Shown: positions 1 to 10,566 of the stretch, in pieces
Layout of the letters: every line of letters starts with the position of its first letter
Position numbering within the stretch: the stretch's first letter is position 1
Assembly (NCBI GenBank): GCA_026874595.1
Contig: CM049322.1
Location: 49,021,340-49,085,339, forward strand
Reading direction: 5' to 3'
Source: Sipunculus nudus
Taxonomy: Eukaryota > Annelida > Sipuncula > Golfingiida > Sipunculidae
DNA: 64,000 nt
Translations under genes and position numbers: made by a program
Notes under the pieces: model-generated
Database searches by the model: none
Told to the model about the DNA's origin: nothing
What the model saw: only the letters and a program-made list of their open reading frames with translations

Positions 1-165
1 ACAGATTTTTTTATAAAAAAAAATTTCAAACATATAACAGATTTTTTTATAACAAAAATTTTCAAGCATATAACAGATTTTTAAAAAAAATTTGTTCAAG
101 CATATAACAGATTTATATATTTTTTTCTAGCACATGACAGATTTTTATAATCTTTTTAAGTTATT
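1..165. repeat. Degenerate short tandem repeat
   Basis: About five units of 30-36 bases, each with CATATAACAGATTTTT followed by an A/T run. The ACAGATTT core recurs at 1, 37, 73, 107 and 137, and the last units are shorter and diverged. The array may continue beyond the left edge of the window. Confidence 0.8.
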
Positions 166-911
166 GTCATAAAGGTAATATCAGACATTTAAATTTTGTC
201 CAACCTTGACCATTGCACATTTGCTTTCCTGTCAGCACGTTGACATTTTGTATGTACAAAATGCAAAGATTAAAACTATTATAATATGAAAATTCGATAG
301 CATTTTGTCAAAAACTGTAGGACATAGTGAACTTTATTCTGTGAGATAGGGGCCGAAAACATAATTTTGAGCAGCCTGAAAGACTGAGAGGGCATATATT
401 TAACCATTAGGCCATTCATACTCAATATCTAGGGAGGTCTCCTTTGAATCCTGAAGTTTGGACACTATGACTAATGTTCTGTGAACTTTAAGAAAGTACA
501 TGGTTTTAGCATTGAAATTCAGATAAGCAAAACAAATATGTTTGGAACTTTCTAACTTTGAAATTTTGGAAATGGGCAAATCTCCATCACCTGAAATCAT
601 GTTATGATGACCCATATTCTATTGTATTTCTTCTTGTATTATTGTACAATTGCAAGATATGCACAAAGTCTGAATTCTGTTACAGTACATATTTAATCAA
701 TAATGAGTACATTTATACTTGTAGGCCTACCTCGTTCAGACTAATTTAATATCCATTGATGATAGGTAGTCTATCGTCATCATGACAAACTGTTAACATG
801 TAATTGCATGTTTTGTCACTGTTTAGGTCTCGCCCTCTTGTACTTCCTTGTGCATGAAGTATGCCTATATCACAAGCAGTTATAAGGGGTTGGATTAAAA
901 TTGCGTGTGTG

Positions 912-913
<2 letters not shown>
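166..913. other. Noncoding, AT-rich stretch
   Basis: No gene is recognised. The open frames here are short, overlap on both strands and resemble no family I know. Confidence 0.6.

Positions 914-973
<60 letters not shown>
914..973. repeat. (AT)n microsatellite
   Basis: About 30 uninterrupted AT dinucleotides follow a short GTGTGTGTAATT stretch. Confidence 0.95.
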
Positions 974-977
<4 letters not shown>

Positions 978-1884
978 GAACAGTATTAACACCAACACAT
1001 ATTTTCATCTTTTATCATTAATGTGAAATTTGATGTATTTTCAGATCTAGAAATTCAGTTTCTAAATGTTTGATGAAGATCAACAGTGACTGAGTTCAGT
1101 GTTGCTGTGTTTCTCAGACACCATGATGCATGCAGGCATATGGAATGAAGACAGTCATCAGGGAACAGTATTGACTGTAGACTCTTGTTTCATCATTTTA
1201 TGAGTCAGGTATCAATGACACTGCACTTCCAGAGTACTTCAAACATATGTTAATCATTTTCCAGCTTCAGCAGGAAGGGAGATAAAGTAATTAACTCTGT
1301 TTGTCTATCTGTCTATCTGACCATTTTTAAATTATCAGTAATTGTGAATTCAATTTCCTGAAATTCAATTTTTAGCATTGGACTCTAGAATATCTTACTT
1401 GTATATATATGTTTTTAAATGGAGGCTTGTGTCGCCAGTTGTGCAGTTACAAGTTGTGTTCTGCATGCATGATTTAATTATATGTTACATTGTTATTTTA
1501 CTGGACTTATTAAACAATTATTTTTATAAATATAATGCTCTTGTTTTGTGTCTACCATTTCAGACAAAAGGTTGATGTATGAATGCAAGCTGGTTATCAG
1601 AGCACTTGTACTGCCACACAAAGTGATATTTCCAATTTCATTACATTTCTACAATCAGAGGAACAGCAGTATCATGCAAAGTGCAAATTGTGTTTTATTT
1701 TGTTCATTTGACTGGCTGAGGAATATTCCTTGACATTACTTGGTACAAAGGTATATTTAATTCTTTTTCACCATGATATTTGAGCACACTGCATCACAAT
1801 TTTATGCAAATTTTTTTTTTATGTTAGTTGTTTTCAGGCAATTGTGGCTGAATTCAACTGCATTTTGTAACCATTTCATATTTT
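974..1884. other. Noncoding stretch
   Basis: AT-rich DNA with only short unrecognised open frames and no splice-bounded exon that I can support. Confidence 0.55.
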
Positions 1885-2200
1885 GCTAGGGTATTCAGTT
1901 GGTTCCTTCTTAACCAATTTTCTTGGTTGATTTTAACCAATATGGTCATCTGAATCAAATTGGTTGATTCAGTATTGGTTGTTTTCAACTATTATTGTTG
2001 GTTGATATCAACCAATCACATGGTTGATTTCAACCAGTCACATGGTTGATTTCAACCAAAAAAATTGGTTGAAAAATCAACCAATAGGAATCGGTTGAAA
2101 TCAACCGGTTAATAGGTTGGACACATATCAACCGAGAAGACCGGTTGATTTCAACCAATTTTTTGGTTGAATTTAACCGATCCATTTTTAGAGTGTATCA
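1885..2200. repeat. Array of GGTTGA...TCAACC palindromes, MITE-like
   Basis: Roughly ten short inverted repeats of the type GGTTGATTTCAACC lie head to tail from about 1897 to 2185, some spaced by AATCACAT or AAAAAAATT. The array ends in CCATTTTTAGAGTGTA, which reads TACACTCTAAAAATGG on the other strand and looks like a transposon end. Nothing in it codes. I infer a MITE or foldback element with internally amplified palindromes; a matching left end was not found. Confidence 0.6.
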
Positions 2201-2225
2201 AATTAAAACCAGTTTCTGATTCTAG

Positions 2226-2275
2226 CCCCCCCCCCCCCCCCCCCCCCCCCCGTTGAAAAATACTGGATCCGCCCC
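2226..2275. repeat. Poly-C tract with a GGATCCGCCCCTG transposon end
   Basis: A run of 26 C is followed by GTTGAAAAATACTGGATCCGCCCCTG. The 3' motif is the reverse complement of CAGGGGCGGATCC, found again at the ends of the MITE copies at 23042-23194 and 38302-38425. This is probably a truncated copy of that family. Confidence 0.6.
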
Positions 2276-2334
2276 TGGATTACCCCTCTGATAGATAAAC
2301 ACTAGACATACCACAATAATACTTAAAATTTGTT

Positions 2335-2542
2335 TTGAGCGCAAGTTTTTCCGTGACATCAGAACAGCCCCGAACAAATTTAATATTATTGCTGCGCAGC
2401 GGATACCGATTGACGTGTTACGTACAATCAGTTCGGCACGGATCCCTTTCAGTGTGCACCCCGTGCTGTTTGTGGCGTTCAGCTTGTCTGCGATTTCCCT
2501 CAAAGTTCCCAGAGTAGCTGACCCAGCGGTCTCCACAGCCAT
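2335..2542 (-). CDS. Possible orphan exon, function unknown
   Basis: On the minus strand about 70 codons are open from an ATG at 2542 before the frame runs into the transposon end and poly-C tract, which gives a meaningless glycine tail. The stretch is richer in G+C than its surroundings. The peptide begins MAVETAGSATLGTL, has N-x-S/T sequons, and then a hydrophobic segment (CAAIILNLFGAVLM) followed by basic residues, as in a short membrane protein. I recognise no family. It could be a broken exon or chance. Confidence 0.2.
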
Positions 2543-2782
2543 TGCCGTGGTTAGCCAGGGCTTTTATGTTCTAGTCATGTTCCACGCTGAAGTCAGAGAT
2601 TCAAATGAACCATTAGTATGGTCGAATGGCTGAATGTTATTGTAGAACACGCTGGTAGGTGTCGCTGTAGTCGTGAGTACGAGATCAGCCTCTGGGTTCA
2701 TTGAGGCAGGTACCAATGATTAATCACTGAAAATAAATACGCCTTTTTTAAAGAAAATAAACAAATGTTCTTTCTGATAATA

Positions 2783-2788
<6 letters not shown>

Positions 2789-2824
<36 letters not shown>

Positions 2825-2876
2825 TATACATATATAGAGAGGGAGACAGAGAGAGAGAGACAGAGAGACAGAGATA
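2789..2876. repeat. (AT)n then (GA)n-type microsatellite
   Basis: About 15 AT units are followed, after TTCATATACATAT, by GAGAGGGAGACAGAGAGA-type repeats to 2875. Confidence 0.9.
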
Positions 2877-3169
2877 TGCTATGACTAGTTGTGCTTAGTC
2901 GATGTGACATCCCTTCGTTCTTTTTATTTAACTTGTAAGGGGGGTTAGAAATGTGTTGTACCTCATTGGCTTGGCAGAGCACAAAGGAGAACAGATTTTT
3001 ATGTGTCCAATTTTATATATGTTTATTTATTTGTATATATGTTTATATATGTGTGTATCTATATAACTGAAAAAAAAAATAAACGTTGCATAAAAAATTG
3101 AAGAAATTTGTTAGATCAAATATAAGAAAGTATATAAAAATTATGACTCATTTTATTTCATATCCTGGT

Positions 3170-3440
3170 GTCAGCCAGGCCCTGTGTCTACAGCATCTAC
3201 AGGTCCTGGATGTGTACTCATTTCCATTCATATGTCATAACACCGAGGAACCTCTCAAAGGCGCACTCGTTTGTGAGTGATACATGGCTGTGGGGTACAG
3301 CTTTCCCATTCAACCTGCAGAGTGCTTCGTACTGGGCTGGGGCCAACCGTGAAAATCTCACCGCTCCTCGGCTGGGATTTGAACTCACGACCTCCCGGCT
3401 TTGTGTCCTGCGCTCTTTACCTGAGCCACAGCTAACTATA
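3170..3440 (-). mobile_element. tRNA-derived SINE (minus strand)
   Basis: Read on the minus strand, TGGCTCAGGTAAAGAGCGC (from 3428 down) matches a pol III A box, and GAGTTCAAATCCC (3386 to 3374) a B box at tRNA-like spacing. The flanking bases do not form a convincing acceptor stem, so this is a SINE head, not a working tRNA. The body running left to about 3170 (CGGTTGGCCCCAGCCCAGTA and beyond) is unlike a tRNA and is the likely SINE body. Open frames across it on both strands are not genes. The left boundary is approximate. Confidence 0.7.
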
Positions 3441-4798
3441 ATGATATTGTTTCCATGCCAACCATGTAACCAGTATATCAACTTACTCATATGGCGACTA
3501 ACCTCTGAGGCTAAAAAAAAACCTGTGGCAAGAACACTTTTTCATAAATCATTTTCCATACCAGACCAGCAAAGAGGCCTCCAATCGACCGATTTTCAGA
3601 CCGATACTGTATCGGCCAGAAATTTGTATTTATCGGTAGCTAACAGGACGGTGCCTGCCCATTTTATATAAATCCGACTTGGAAAAAAAATCAGTTTGAA
3701 GAATCGTAGAAAACGTTATAGATTTTCCAGGGTATTTTTTATTACACTGGGACACAAGCTCTCATTGTTCTGATTCTTGGCCCTATGCCAGAACGGGTGT
3801 TTTCAGACCAACGAGAGCGGGTGTTGTAGGTATTAAATTTGAGCTGGATGCACAATGCAATACCAGCTTAGCAGGCAGCTGTATTTATACAATTATGTGC
3901 ACTGTGCGCACCCTGGTGTTCCTGTCCAGTGAACCTTGCCATACCAGGCAGCGGTTACATGAGGAGCGTATATTTTAGCAGAACTGATAAATCAATATAT
4001 GTGATGACGGAACCGAAAAGAATATCGCCCTCTGTGTTCGCTCACCTTTAACTTATCATCAAAGACGATTGAACAGTTAAGGAGACGGTGTGGGAGACAA
4101 GAGAATCGGCACGGTGTTGATATGCGAAATTCAAATATCCTTTATTATTGTGTTATCCGCATAGCAAATTATTGTCCTCAAAGATTTGAAAATGTTCAAA
4201 GAGATTAACCGACGTCAGTATCCGCTGTCCAACCGTAAAACCTGTGGATTGGCTTATTGGTAGAGATATTCATAGTACAGAGGGTGCAAAACAGGAACAA
4301 CGGCTGGTTTCCCGGCGTTATGTTTTTTTTTTTTTTTTGTGCGATGTGCCTGTGGAGTCCTGGCATATGACAAAATACCCTCAGTGAATCTGAGGTCCCC
4401 TCGTCCAAGCTTTTCGAGTTTTCCTCGAATGTCGCATGTGAATATTGAATATCTAATATCCCTGAATACCCCCCCCCCCCCTTTCCCGCCAAGTTAACTT
4501 TTCGCTACATGAATAAACGGTATTTAAAGTATTGCGGCCAGGCTAGCAAAATATATTTTACCTCGAATCCTCCGAGCAATGTTATTTCATGTCTGTCCGT
4601 ACAGTTATGTACATATTTGAATGGTTTTCTTCCTGTAAGCACACGCTTTGTGGATATGTTTTAAAGACAGCATCTTCCTTCTTTATGGGTTTATTTAATG
4701 TCCCTCCAGGCACGACCTAGCTCATTCAGAAAGGTTATCTTCGATACATAGGCCCCACGCATTTTTTATCATTCCCTAATTGAATTTTCGAGTATCTC

Positions 4799-4802
<4 letters not shown>
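3441..4802. other. Noncoding stretch with poly-T and poly-C runs
   Basis: No gene recognised. It contains a T run near 4322-4339 and a C run near 4470-4482. Confidence 0.55.

Positions 4803-4880
<78 letters not shown>
4803..4880. repeat. (TA)n microsatellite, left flank of element
   Basis: Near-pure TA with two AATATATAA interruptions. With the TA run at 5853-5915 it brackets a TA-targeting transposon, suggesting one microsatellite split by insertion. Confidence 0.9.
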
Positions 4881-4883
<3 letters not shown>

Positions 4884-5851
4884 TAAAACCCCGGTAAGGC
4901 GAACACCTGCGGGACCAGGCAAAGTGGTCGTGTTAGCGGGGTGGTCCTGTTAGCGGGATGCTTGTACATTAGTCTGCCAGTATTAACGCAGGCGATAACA
5001 TGGGTATTTCAAGTAAATGTTAAGTTGTTGTCCCTGTTAAATTTAAAATATAAGAGAAATAAATAATAAACATGAATATGATTAAAAAATTTTTATTCAC
5101 ATAGAACTAAAACACACAAATGAAACAAATAGTTGGCGTAGAAGTCATTCTCACAGCATTGGTCTTAACATGAAGATGGTCCGATGTCGAACACGTAGTG
5201 AGACCGAATGAATACATCTAATTCTAAGTGTTATTTATATGGTTCCTGCTTGATCATTGAAATGTGATTTGTCACAGTTTTACTTTACTCTCCTGAATGT
5301 ATGCGTGTGGTGTCAGTCCTTTTTGCTCTTTATGTTACATGCTAATCTAACAGCCGTACTCAAGAAACGATATAACGGACAATGGAGTCCAATATCTATT
5401 GATGCGTATAATTTGGCTAACGGGTGGGCCGGCATTATAAACACGCATAACCATGGTTGGGCAGATGAAAACGGGCTTTCCCAAGTGCCCGGCTAATTAA
5501 TCACGAGCTTTTATCTAACTCCAAGCTGGGGGATGAGCATGTCACCTGCTCAACGGGCCGCGGTCGCCACGGGTCTGTGGTAGTGATACGGCTAAATAAT
5601 TACGGGCTATTATCTAAGTCAAGCGTGTCATCTGCTCAATGGGTCGCGGTCGCCACGGGCCAGTGGTCGTGATACGGGGGCCCATGTGAAGGTCGGGATA
5701 AAAAAAGGTGGTCGTTGGTATTGATAGCGGGGTGGTCGTGTTACCGAAGTTTTTTATATGATAATTTAAATTGGACAATTCTGGGACCAAGAAAAGTGGT
5801 CGTTTTAGCGGGGTGGTCGTGTAAACGGGGAGGTCGTCATGCGGGAGTTCA

Positions 5852-5852
<1 letters not shown>
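4881..5852. mobile_element. Tigger/pogo-like nonautonomous DNA transposon
   Basis: The left end reads CAGTAAAACCCCGGTAAGGC. The right end, reverse complemented, reads CAGTGAACTCCCGCATGACG. These imperfect terminal inverted repeats abut TA on both sides, as expected of Tc1/mariner-pogo (Tigger) elements with TA target duplications. A direct repeat (AGTGGTCGTGTTAGCGGGG and variants) lies just inside both ends, at 4920-4940, 5710-5735 and 5793-5813. Inside, a ~90-100 bp segment is tandemly duplicated (about 5486-5589 and 5590-5680; shared core GGTCGCCACGGG). No transposase is recognisable, so it is a ~970-bp nonautonomous or decayed copy. Confidence 0.7.

Positions 5853-5915
<63 letters not shown>
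5853..5915. repeat. (TA)n microsatellite, right flank of element
   Basis: About 30 TA units directly after the ...TTCACTG end of the element. Confidence 0.9.
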
Positions 5916-5919
<4 letters not shown>

Positions 5920-7619
5920 GCACTGACATTTAAATCTTAGCAGATAGTTTTTCGTCATTTTCTGGGAAACACATATTTCATCACCTTGTTTTTAACCGCT
6001 ATTTTTTTTATTCAAAATAAAATTTTATATTTTATGAAATACTGTTACGTAGAAGATATTTCATTTACAGAAACTAAAATGTTATAACTTTTCATGACTT
6101 TAAGGCAACATGTTATTTCAAAACTTTAAATATTAACTTTTCTCGTGATTTTTCATAGGAATTGTTAGGTTTATTTTCAAGCCTGCATCAACATTGCACA
6201 TTTTTTGTAACTGCACATGCGGCTCGCAAAACAAGTTATTTTTTTTCCAAAGCAAGGCGAAGTCCCAAATGGGATGCAAACCTGTATTAATAAAACAGTT
6301 AAGATTTCGTTGGTCGGTGTATTTGATACGATTATTATTTACCACGGTTTATATAACATTAATTTTAATGTCCAGTACTTTACCTAACGATGAAGAGCTC
6401 TTATCTCATATTTTAAAAAGTTTTTAAGTTCCCGTCAAATTTCTGTATATATCCATGTTTTTAACAAAACATTATTTATGGTCGTGATCAAAATGAAACG
6501 CAACAAAGCAGAAGATCTATTATATATTTGTAGATAACTACTGTTATCGTTCAATGTTTTACCAGGAGGTTAAATATCATATTTCCTTTTATATAATGGG
6601 TAGCTTTACACAAAAGTATATGTCAATCATCATCCTTTCCATAAAATTCGTTTAATCTTTTCAAGAAATCGTTGAGTCAGTAGCCTTTTCCCGCAATGCC
6701 CGATTAATTACATTTAAACTCGACAAAATAGTTGAAACCAACACATGATTATCATATAATATTAATAAAAACGATTATCCGAGGAAAAATAACAAATGAG
6801 AAGTCAATTGAAATAGAGATTCATAAAATTTCATAATTATAGCTCATTCATTTTAATTCACTTTTTATCCACTTAACTGCCAGCCTTTCAGCTCTGACAG
6901 GTTCAGTATTACACCTGACCACTCAGCAATATCACATGTTCAAATATGCAGAGAACATTTGATACACTATATATTATCATCCCGTAAATTTTATACATAC
7001 CAGAAACGCAACTGCTTACCTTGTCTGAGTATGAGAATTCCTGTCAGGGCCGGCTTTTCTCCCCTTCCTCTTCCTTCATCTTCGTTTTCTCCGTTGATAT
7101 CAGGGATGCTGACAGGGCAGTTGAGCGTGATGCTCTGCTGTCTCGAGCCCAAACACAGAAATATATATACAGCTAATGACGTATCGGTTTCTAAGTTTAC
7201 CAATAAAAAGGCGCGTTGAGAAAAGGCGTGGCAGCAAATGATAAAGGGTGGAGTCCTTTTCTGAACAGTGCAAGACCTATATCAAGCTCTCGAACATTTT
7301 GGTTTTTCAACGAGAAGAAAATTATTTTGAACTGTATCATATATAGTAGAAAAGCACTCAGAGAGCGCAGACCTCCGACTAGTCAGCTCTTATATATCAT
7401 ATTGAACTGTCAGAAAAGCAGCATTTGTCCTTTAAAAATATTCCTGGATCAAGAATGTTTCCATAGCAAAATTTAATCAATATTTCCTTCGATCATTGCC
7501 TAGTCGAAGATTTCATAAAAATCCGTAAATAACTTTTTGACTAATGATGCTAACAGACAAACAAACGATAATAAATTTAAACATATTCTTTCAAAATGCT
7601 AAGGCGAGGATAGTTCGTT
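5916..7619. other. Noncoding stretch
   Basis: AT-rich; open frames of 60-90 codons overlap on both strands and resemble no known protein. A tract at 7540-7570 (GCTAACAGACAAACAAAC) resembles the tail of dispersed repeats also seen at 8330 and 59970. Confidence 0.5.
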
Positions 7620-7745
7620 GGGAGCGGGGGGGGGGGGACCAGTCTCGACCCCAAAACCCCCTGTCATGCTTAAGATTTGCCTAGAAAATAGGTCGTTTGT
7701 TGAGAGCGGGGATGTCGAACCCCCCCCCCCCCCCCCCCCCATCCG
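7620..7745. repeat. Paired G-run and C-run repeat
   Basis: TCGTTGGGAGCGGGG with a long G run at 7621-7638, and a diverged second copy (TCGTTTGTTGAGAGCGGGG) followed by a ~19-base C run near 7722-7741. It looks like a degenerate direct duplication with homopolymer expansion. Confidence 0.5.
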
Positions 7746-7964
7746 AGCCTGATGTTCATTGGCCTAAAGTGGATATACTTATAGTCCGCCTATTTTGTGT
7801 AAAGTAATAATATATCATGTAAAAAAGTATTAACTTAGCAACTCTTTTGCGTTATTTGTGCTGATGGACCGTGGATGGCGTCTTCTCGGCAATGCTGAAC
7901 GGTATATTCCTCCAATGTACACTTTCCATTTCTATGACTGCTAGTGGTGTTTGTTAGACAACAG

Positions 7965-7983
7965 TGACGTCACAAAGACGTCA
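7965..7983. promoter_or_regulatory. Two CRE-like sites, possible promoter
   Basis: A perfect TGACGTCA (7965-7972) is followed four bases later by AGACGTCA (7976-7983). About 80 bases downstream an ATG opens a 26-codon frame beginning MAMKQSQTSNLF that reaches a GT (CAAAGCAAGGTAGTC). This could be a first exon with a CREB/ATF-type promoter, but no later exon is visible. Low confidence. Confidence 0.25.
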
Positions 7984-8323
7984 CAATGATCGGTCGCATG
8001 TCATCTTCAATTGACCGACGTCGTCAGTGTACCCCACTTGTTTGTTATCAGTTCAATGGCGATGAAACAGTCGCAAACGTCTAACCTGTTTTGTCGTATT
8101 TTGGATTATTTGTCTCATACAAAATCAAAGCAAGGTAGTCGGCGGGATAGCTCCTGCAACCTTTAGACGAGAAAGGTTTACACTGCTTAACTTGTATGAA
8201 AAATTATCCCGGATGAAAATGCGAACACGGATACTGGGATCGCCCAAAATGTAATCAATTGTTCCTTGTATCATTATCGAGCTATCCTGAAAATTTCATC
8301 AACCCCGTTGAGGACTTTTTGTG

Positions 8324-8492
8324 TTATCGTGCTAACAGATAAACAGATAAACAGACAGACAAACATATGCGCCCAGAAACATAACCCCCGCCGCTAAGCT
8401 TGGGGGGGGGTAATAAACATAAAATTAGATGTTTCATATATATATATATAGAGAGAGAGAGAGAGGGAGAGAGGGAGAGAGAGAGAAACATG

Positions 8493-8536
<44 letters not shown>
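8324..8536. repeat. Repeat tail with G run, (TA)n and (GA)n microsatellites
   Basis: GCTAACAGATAAACAGATAA repeats, then a G run (8401-8410), TA repeat (8437-8450), GA-rich repeat (8451-8486) and a second TA repeat (8498-8535). Open frames through it are simple-sequence artefacts. Confidence 0.8.
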
Positions 8537-8539
<3 letters not shown>

Positions 8540-9410
8540 GTCTACCATTTTTTGTATACTTGCAGAGAACCGCTATAAAATTATGAATTTCACATTACTC
8601 ATACCAGTGTGTGTATTCACGTTATGTTTTGTAGGATCAGGAAATTATGTCCAGTGTCTGAATATTCAAAAAGATACATGCTATATGAAAATTGTGCTCA
8701 TCTGACTCATATTTCTTCGAAATATGTATGTATATTTCCCAAAATTATTCAAGGATCGATCAAGATTGACTACAATAATGGCTCGCTGTCCGCTCGATAC
8801 GCTATGAAGTGTCACGTTATCATTTGCCGATCTCATTGAAAACACAGCTATTGTACTTTGGCCTTCAGACAAGTCCACAGGGTTCAGGTGCAGTGATGGT
8901 GATTTCGGGGTGGCTCTGATACCGGCCCGGCCGTCATATGGGGTTTTATAAAAAAATGTATTTGGTTTGCTCCACCCTCTTGCACTAAATATTAAAAGTC
9001 CAGTAATCACCTACAAGACAGCTAATTATATGCCTCGACGAGCAGGGTAATTAGTGCTGATCCCAAAACGAGGGCTTTAATTCATTCGTCGTATAGCGTG
9101 TTACAAAAGGAACCACCTATGATGAACAGATTAATTGTAAAATGCGTTAAAAATTACTTTGTCTCGGCCAAGAACGCTGTGTTGTTACCTCTGTTTGTTG
9201 GTTTGCTTGAATATTGGTTGTTTCGTTTTTCTTTGGGTAAATGGCAACACATCTTTGCGGAGGGACGGGTCTTGGGTATTGGAAGAAATAAGTAAACAGT
9301 TTTATTAAAAGATCATTACCATAGCCTCAGTGCTTTGAAATATAATTTTTTTAGGGTGTGCATGTGTGTGAAAAAGTAGAGTTTCGTGTTAGTTTAACTG
9401 TTATTTTACA
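8537..9410. other. Noncoding stretch
   Basis: Holds a 109-codon minus-strand open frame (8681-9010) with no recognisable motif and no second supporting feature. Confidence 0.45.
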
Positions 9411-9437
9411 TGTAAGTGTGTGTGTGTGTGTGTGTGT
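9411..9437. repeat. (GT)n microsatellite
   Basis: About 11 GT units after ACATGTAA; the surrounding 150 bases are also GT-rich. Confidence 0.9.
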
Positions 9438-9744
9438 ATGTTAGTCCAGGAGTGCATGTACATGTGTATATTTCCATGTGTAAGCTGCTTGATTGTTGTT
9501 TGTTTAAATGTAGGTAGGTGTTTTCCTGTGTTCATATAAGTATTGGTGCGTGTGTACGTGTGGTTGTACTTGTGAACGAACATAACCCTGTATGTGTTAG
9601 CCTTGACAACCCAACTCAGTAGGCAATCGGATAATTGGGCTGGAAAGCCTACTCGAGTCGTGATACAAGTTATGTCTAGGAATGTATCGCAGTGGTCTTG
9701 CATCATGTTGCATTCATATTGTGGTAAACGGCCCATAATCTCAA

Positions 9745-10566
9745 TAGTATGCTAAAGATAATGAATTTACACAATAGTATACATGTGAGCTCACAAACCA
9801 AACTGAAACACCGTCTCTATGGACACAACAACCTGTTACTAATCCCATCTAGTCCTGGTGCTTTGTTTGTGTGTAGTTTTCTCTGGATATTAGTCACTTC
9901 ATGTTCTGTTATTTGTTTAGGCTCTACTCCAGGTATTGACTGTGGTGTCCTAATTTCATAGTCGGGTGGCAAGTTTGGTTTCTAGGACTGTGATGCGAAA
10001 TAATCTGCCAGTAGGTTGGCCTTTTGTTCAGCTGTGTTGTATTGTTTTCCATCTTCAATCAAAGTTGGAGTGGAGCTTTGGGATTTATTTCCATATATCT
10101 CTTTTGCCACACTCCAGTATGTTTTAGGAGAGTTATTCAGGTTATCTTATTTAGCTACTAGTCTGTTCCTGTGTTTCCTTTTTGCTTGTTCTATTTCAAC
10201 GTTTAGTTAATTTTTTACTTTCATGTATGTTTCAAAATGATGGTCTTGTCTTGTATTTTTGTATCTCTTGTACAGCCTATCTCTAGTGCGTATGGTATCT
10301 TTGATGTCTTTGTTTATCCAGGGTTTATCCTTTGGATGTATTTTAACAGAGTGACATGGTATGTATTCCTTGGCTAATTTAAGTATGAGGGCTGTCCAGC
10401 TTTCTGCAGCATAGTTAACTTCATCCATTTCTTCGAGTATTTCCCTAAATGGAAAGTCATCAATGGCTGTGTTGAGCCCTTCTATGTCTGCTTCCTGGTA
10501 TTTCCAAATTTCAACTCTGTAATGTTTGTCAAATATTATTTTATGGTTTATATTACAGTATATCAC
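9745..10566 (-). pseudogene. Non-LTR retrotransposon (LINE) fragment
   Basis: On the minus strand the 119-codon frame 10566-10207 reads like the linker between the endonuclease and reverse transcriptase of animal LINEs: a segment rich in F-P-F and E-E-x-D, then KEYIPCHSVKIHPKDKPWIN, then a basic helix (RTRDRLYKRYKNTRQ). Translation continues past stops at about 10205 and 10150 into text typical of the RT amino end (KTYWSVAKEIYGN, then NKAPGLDGIS near 9850). Neither the endonuclease nor the RT catalytic core is present. Frameshifts and in-frame stops make it a dead 5'- and 3'-truncated copy. The family (Jockey/CR1/RTE side) cannot be fixed from this fragment. Confidence 0.75.

Noticed and set aside
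3361-3434. Possible tRNA gene (minus strand)
   Set aside because: A and B boxes are present but the acceptor and anticodon stems do not form; it is a SINE head.
3168-3671. A 167-codon plus-strand open frame and a 90-codon minus-strand frame
   Set aside because: Both lie across a tRNA-derived SINE and resemble no protein.
5614-5958. A 114-codon minus-strand frame with I/Y repeats, and similar frames at 2785-2982, 8324-8548 and 30967-31215
   Set aside because: They are translations of (TA)n and (GA)n repeats.
8681-9010. A 109-codon minus-strand open frame
   Set aside because: No motif, no homologue recognised, no splice or promoter context; kept out as probable chance.
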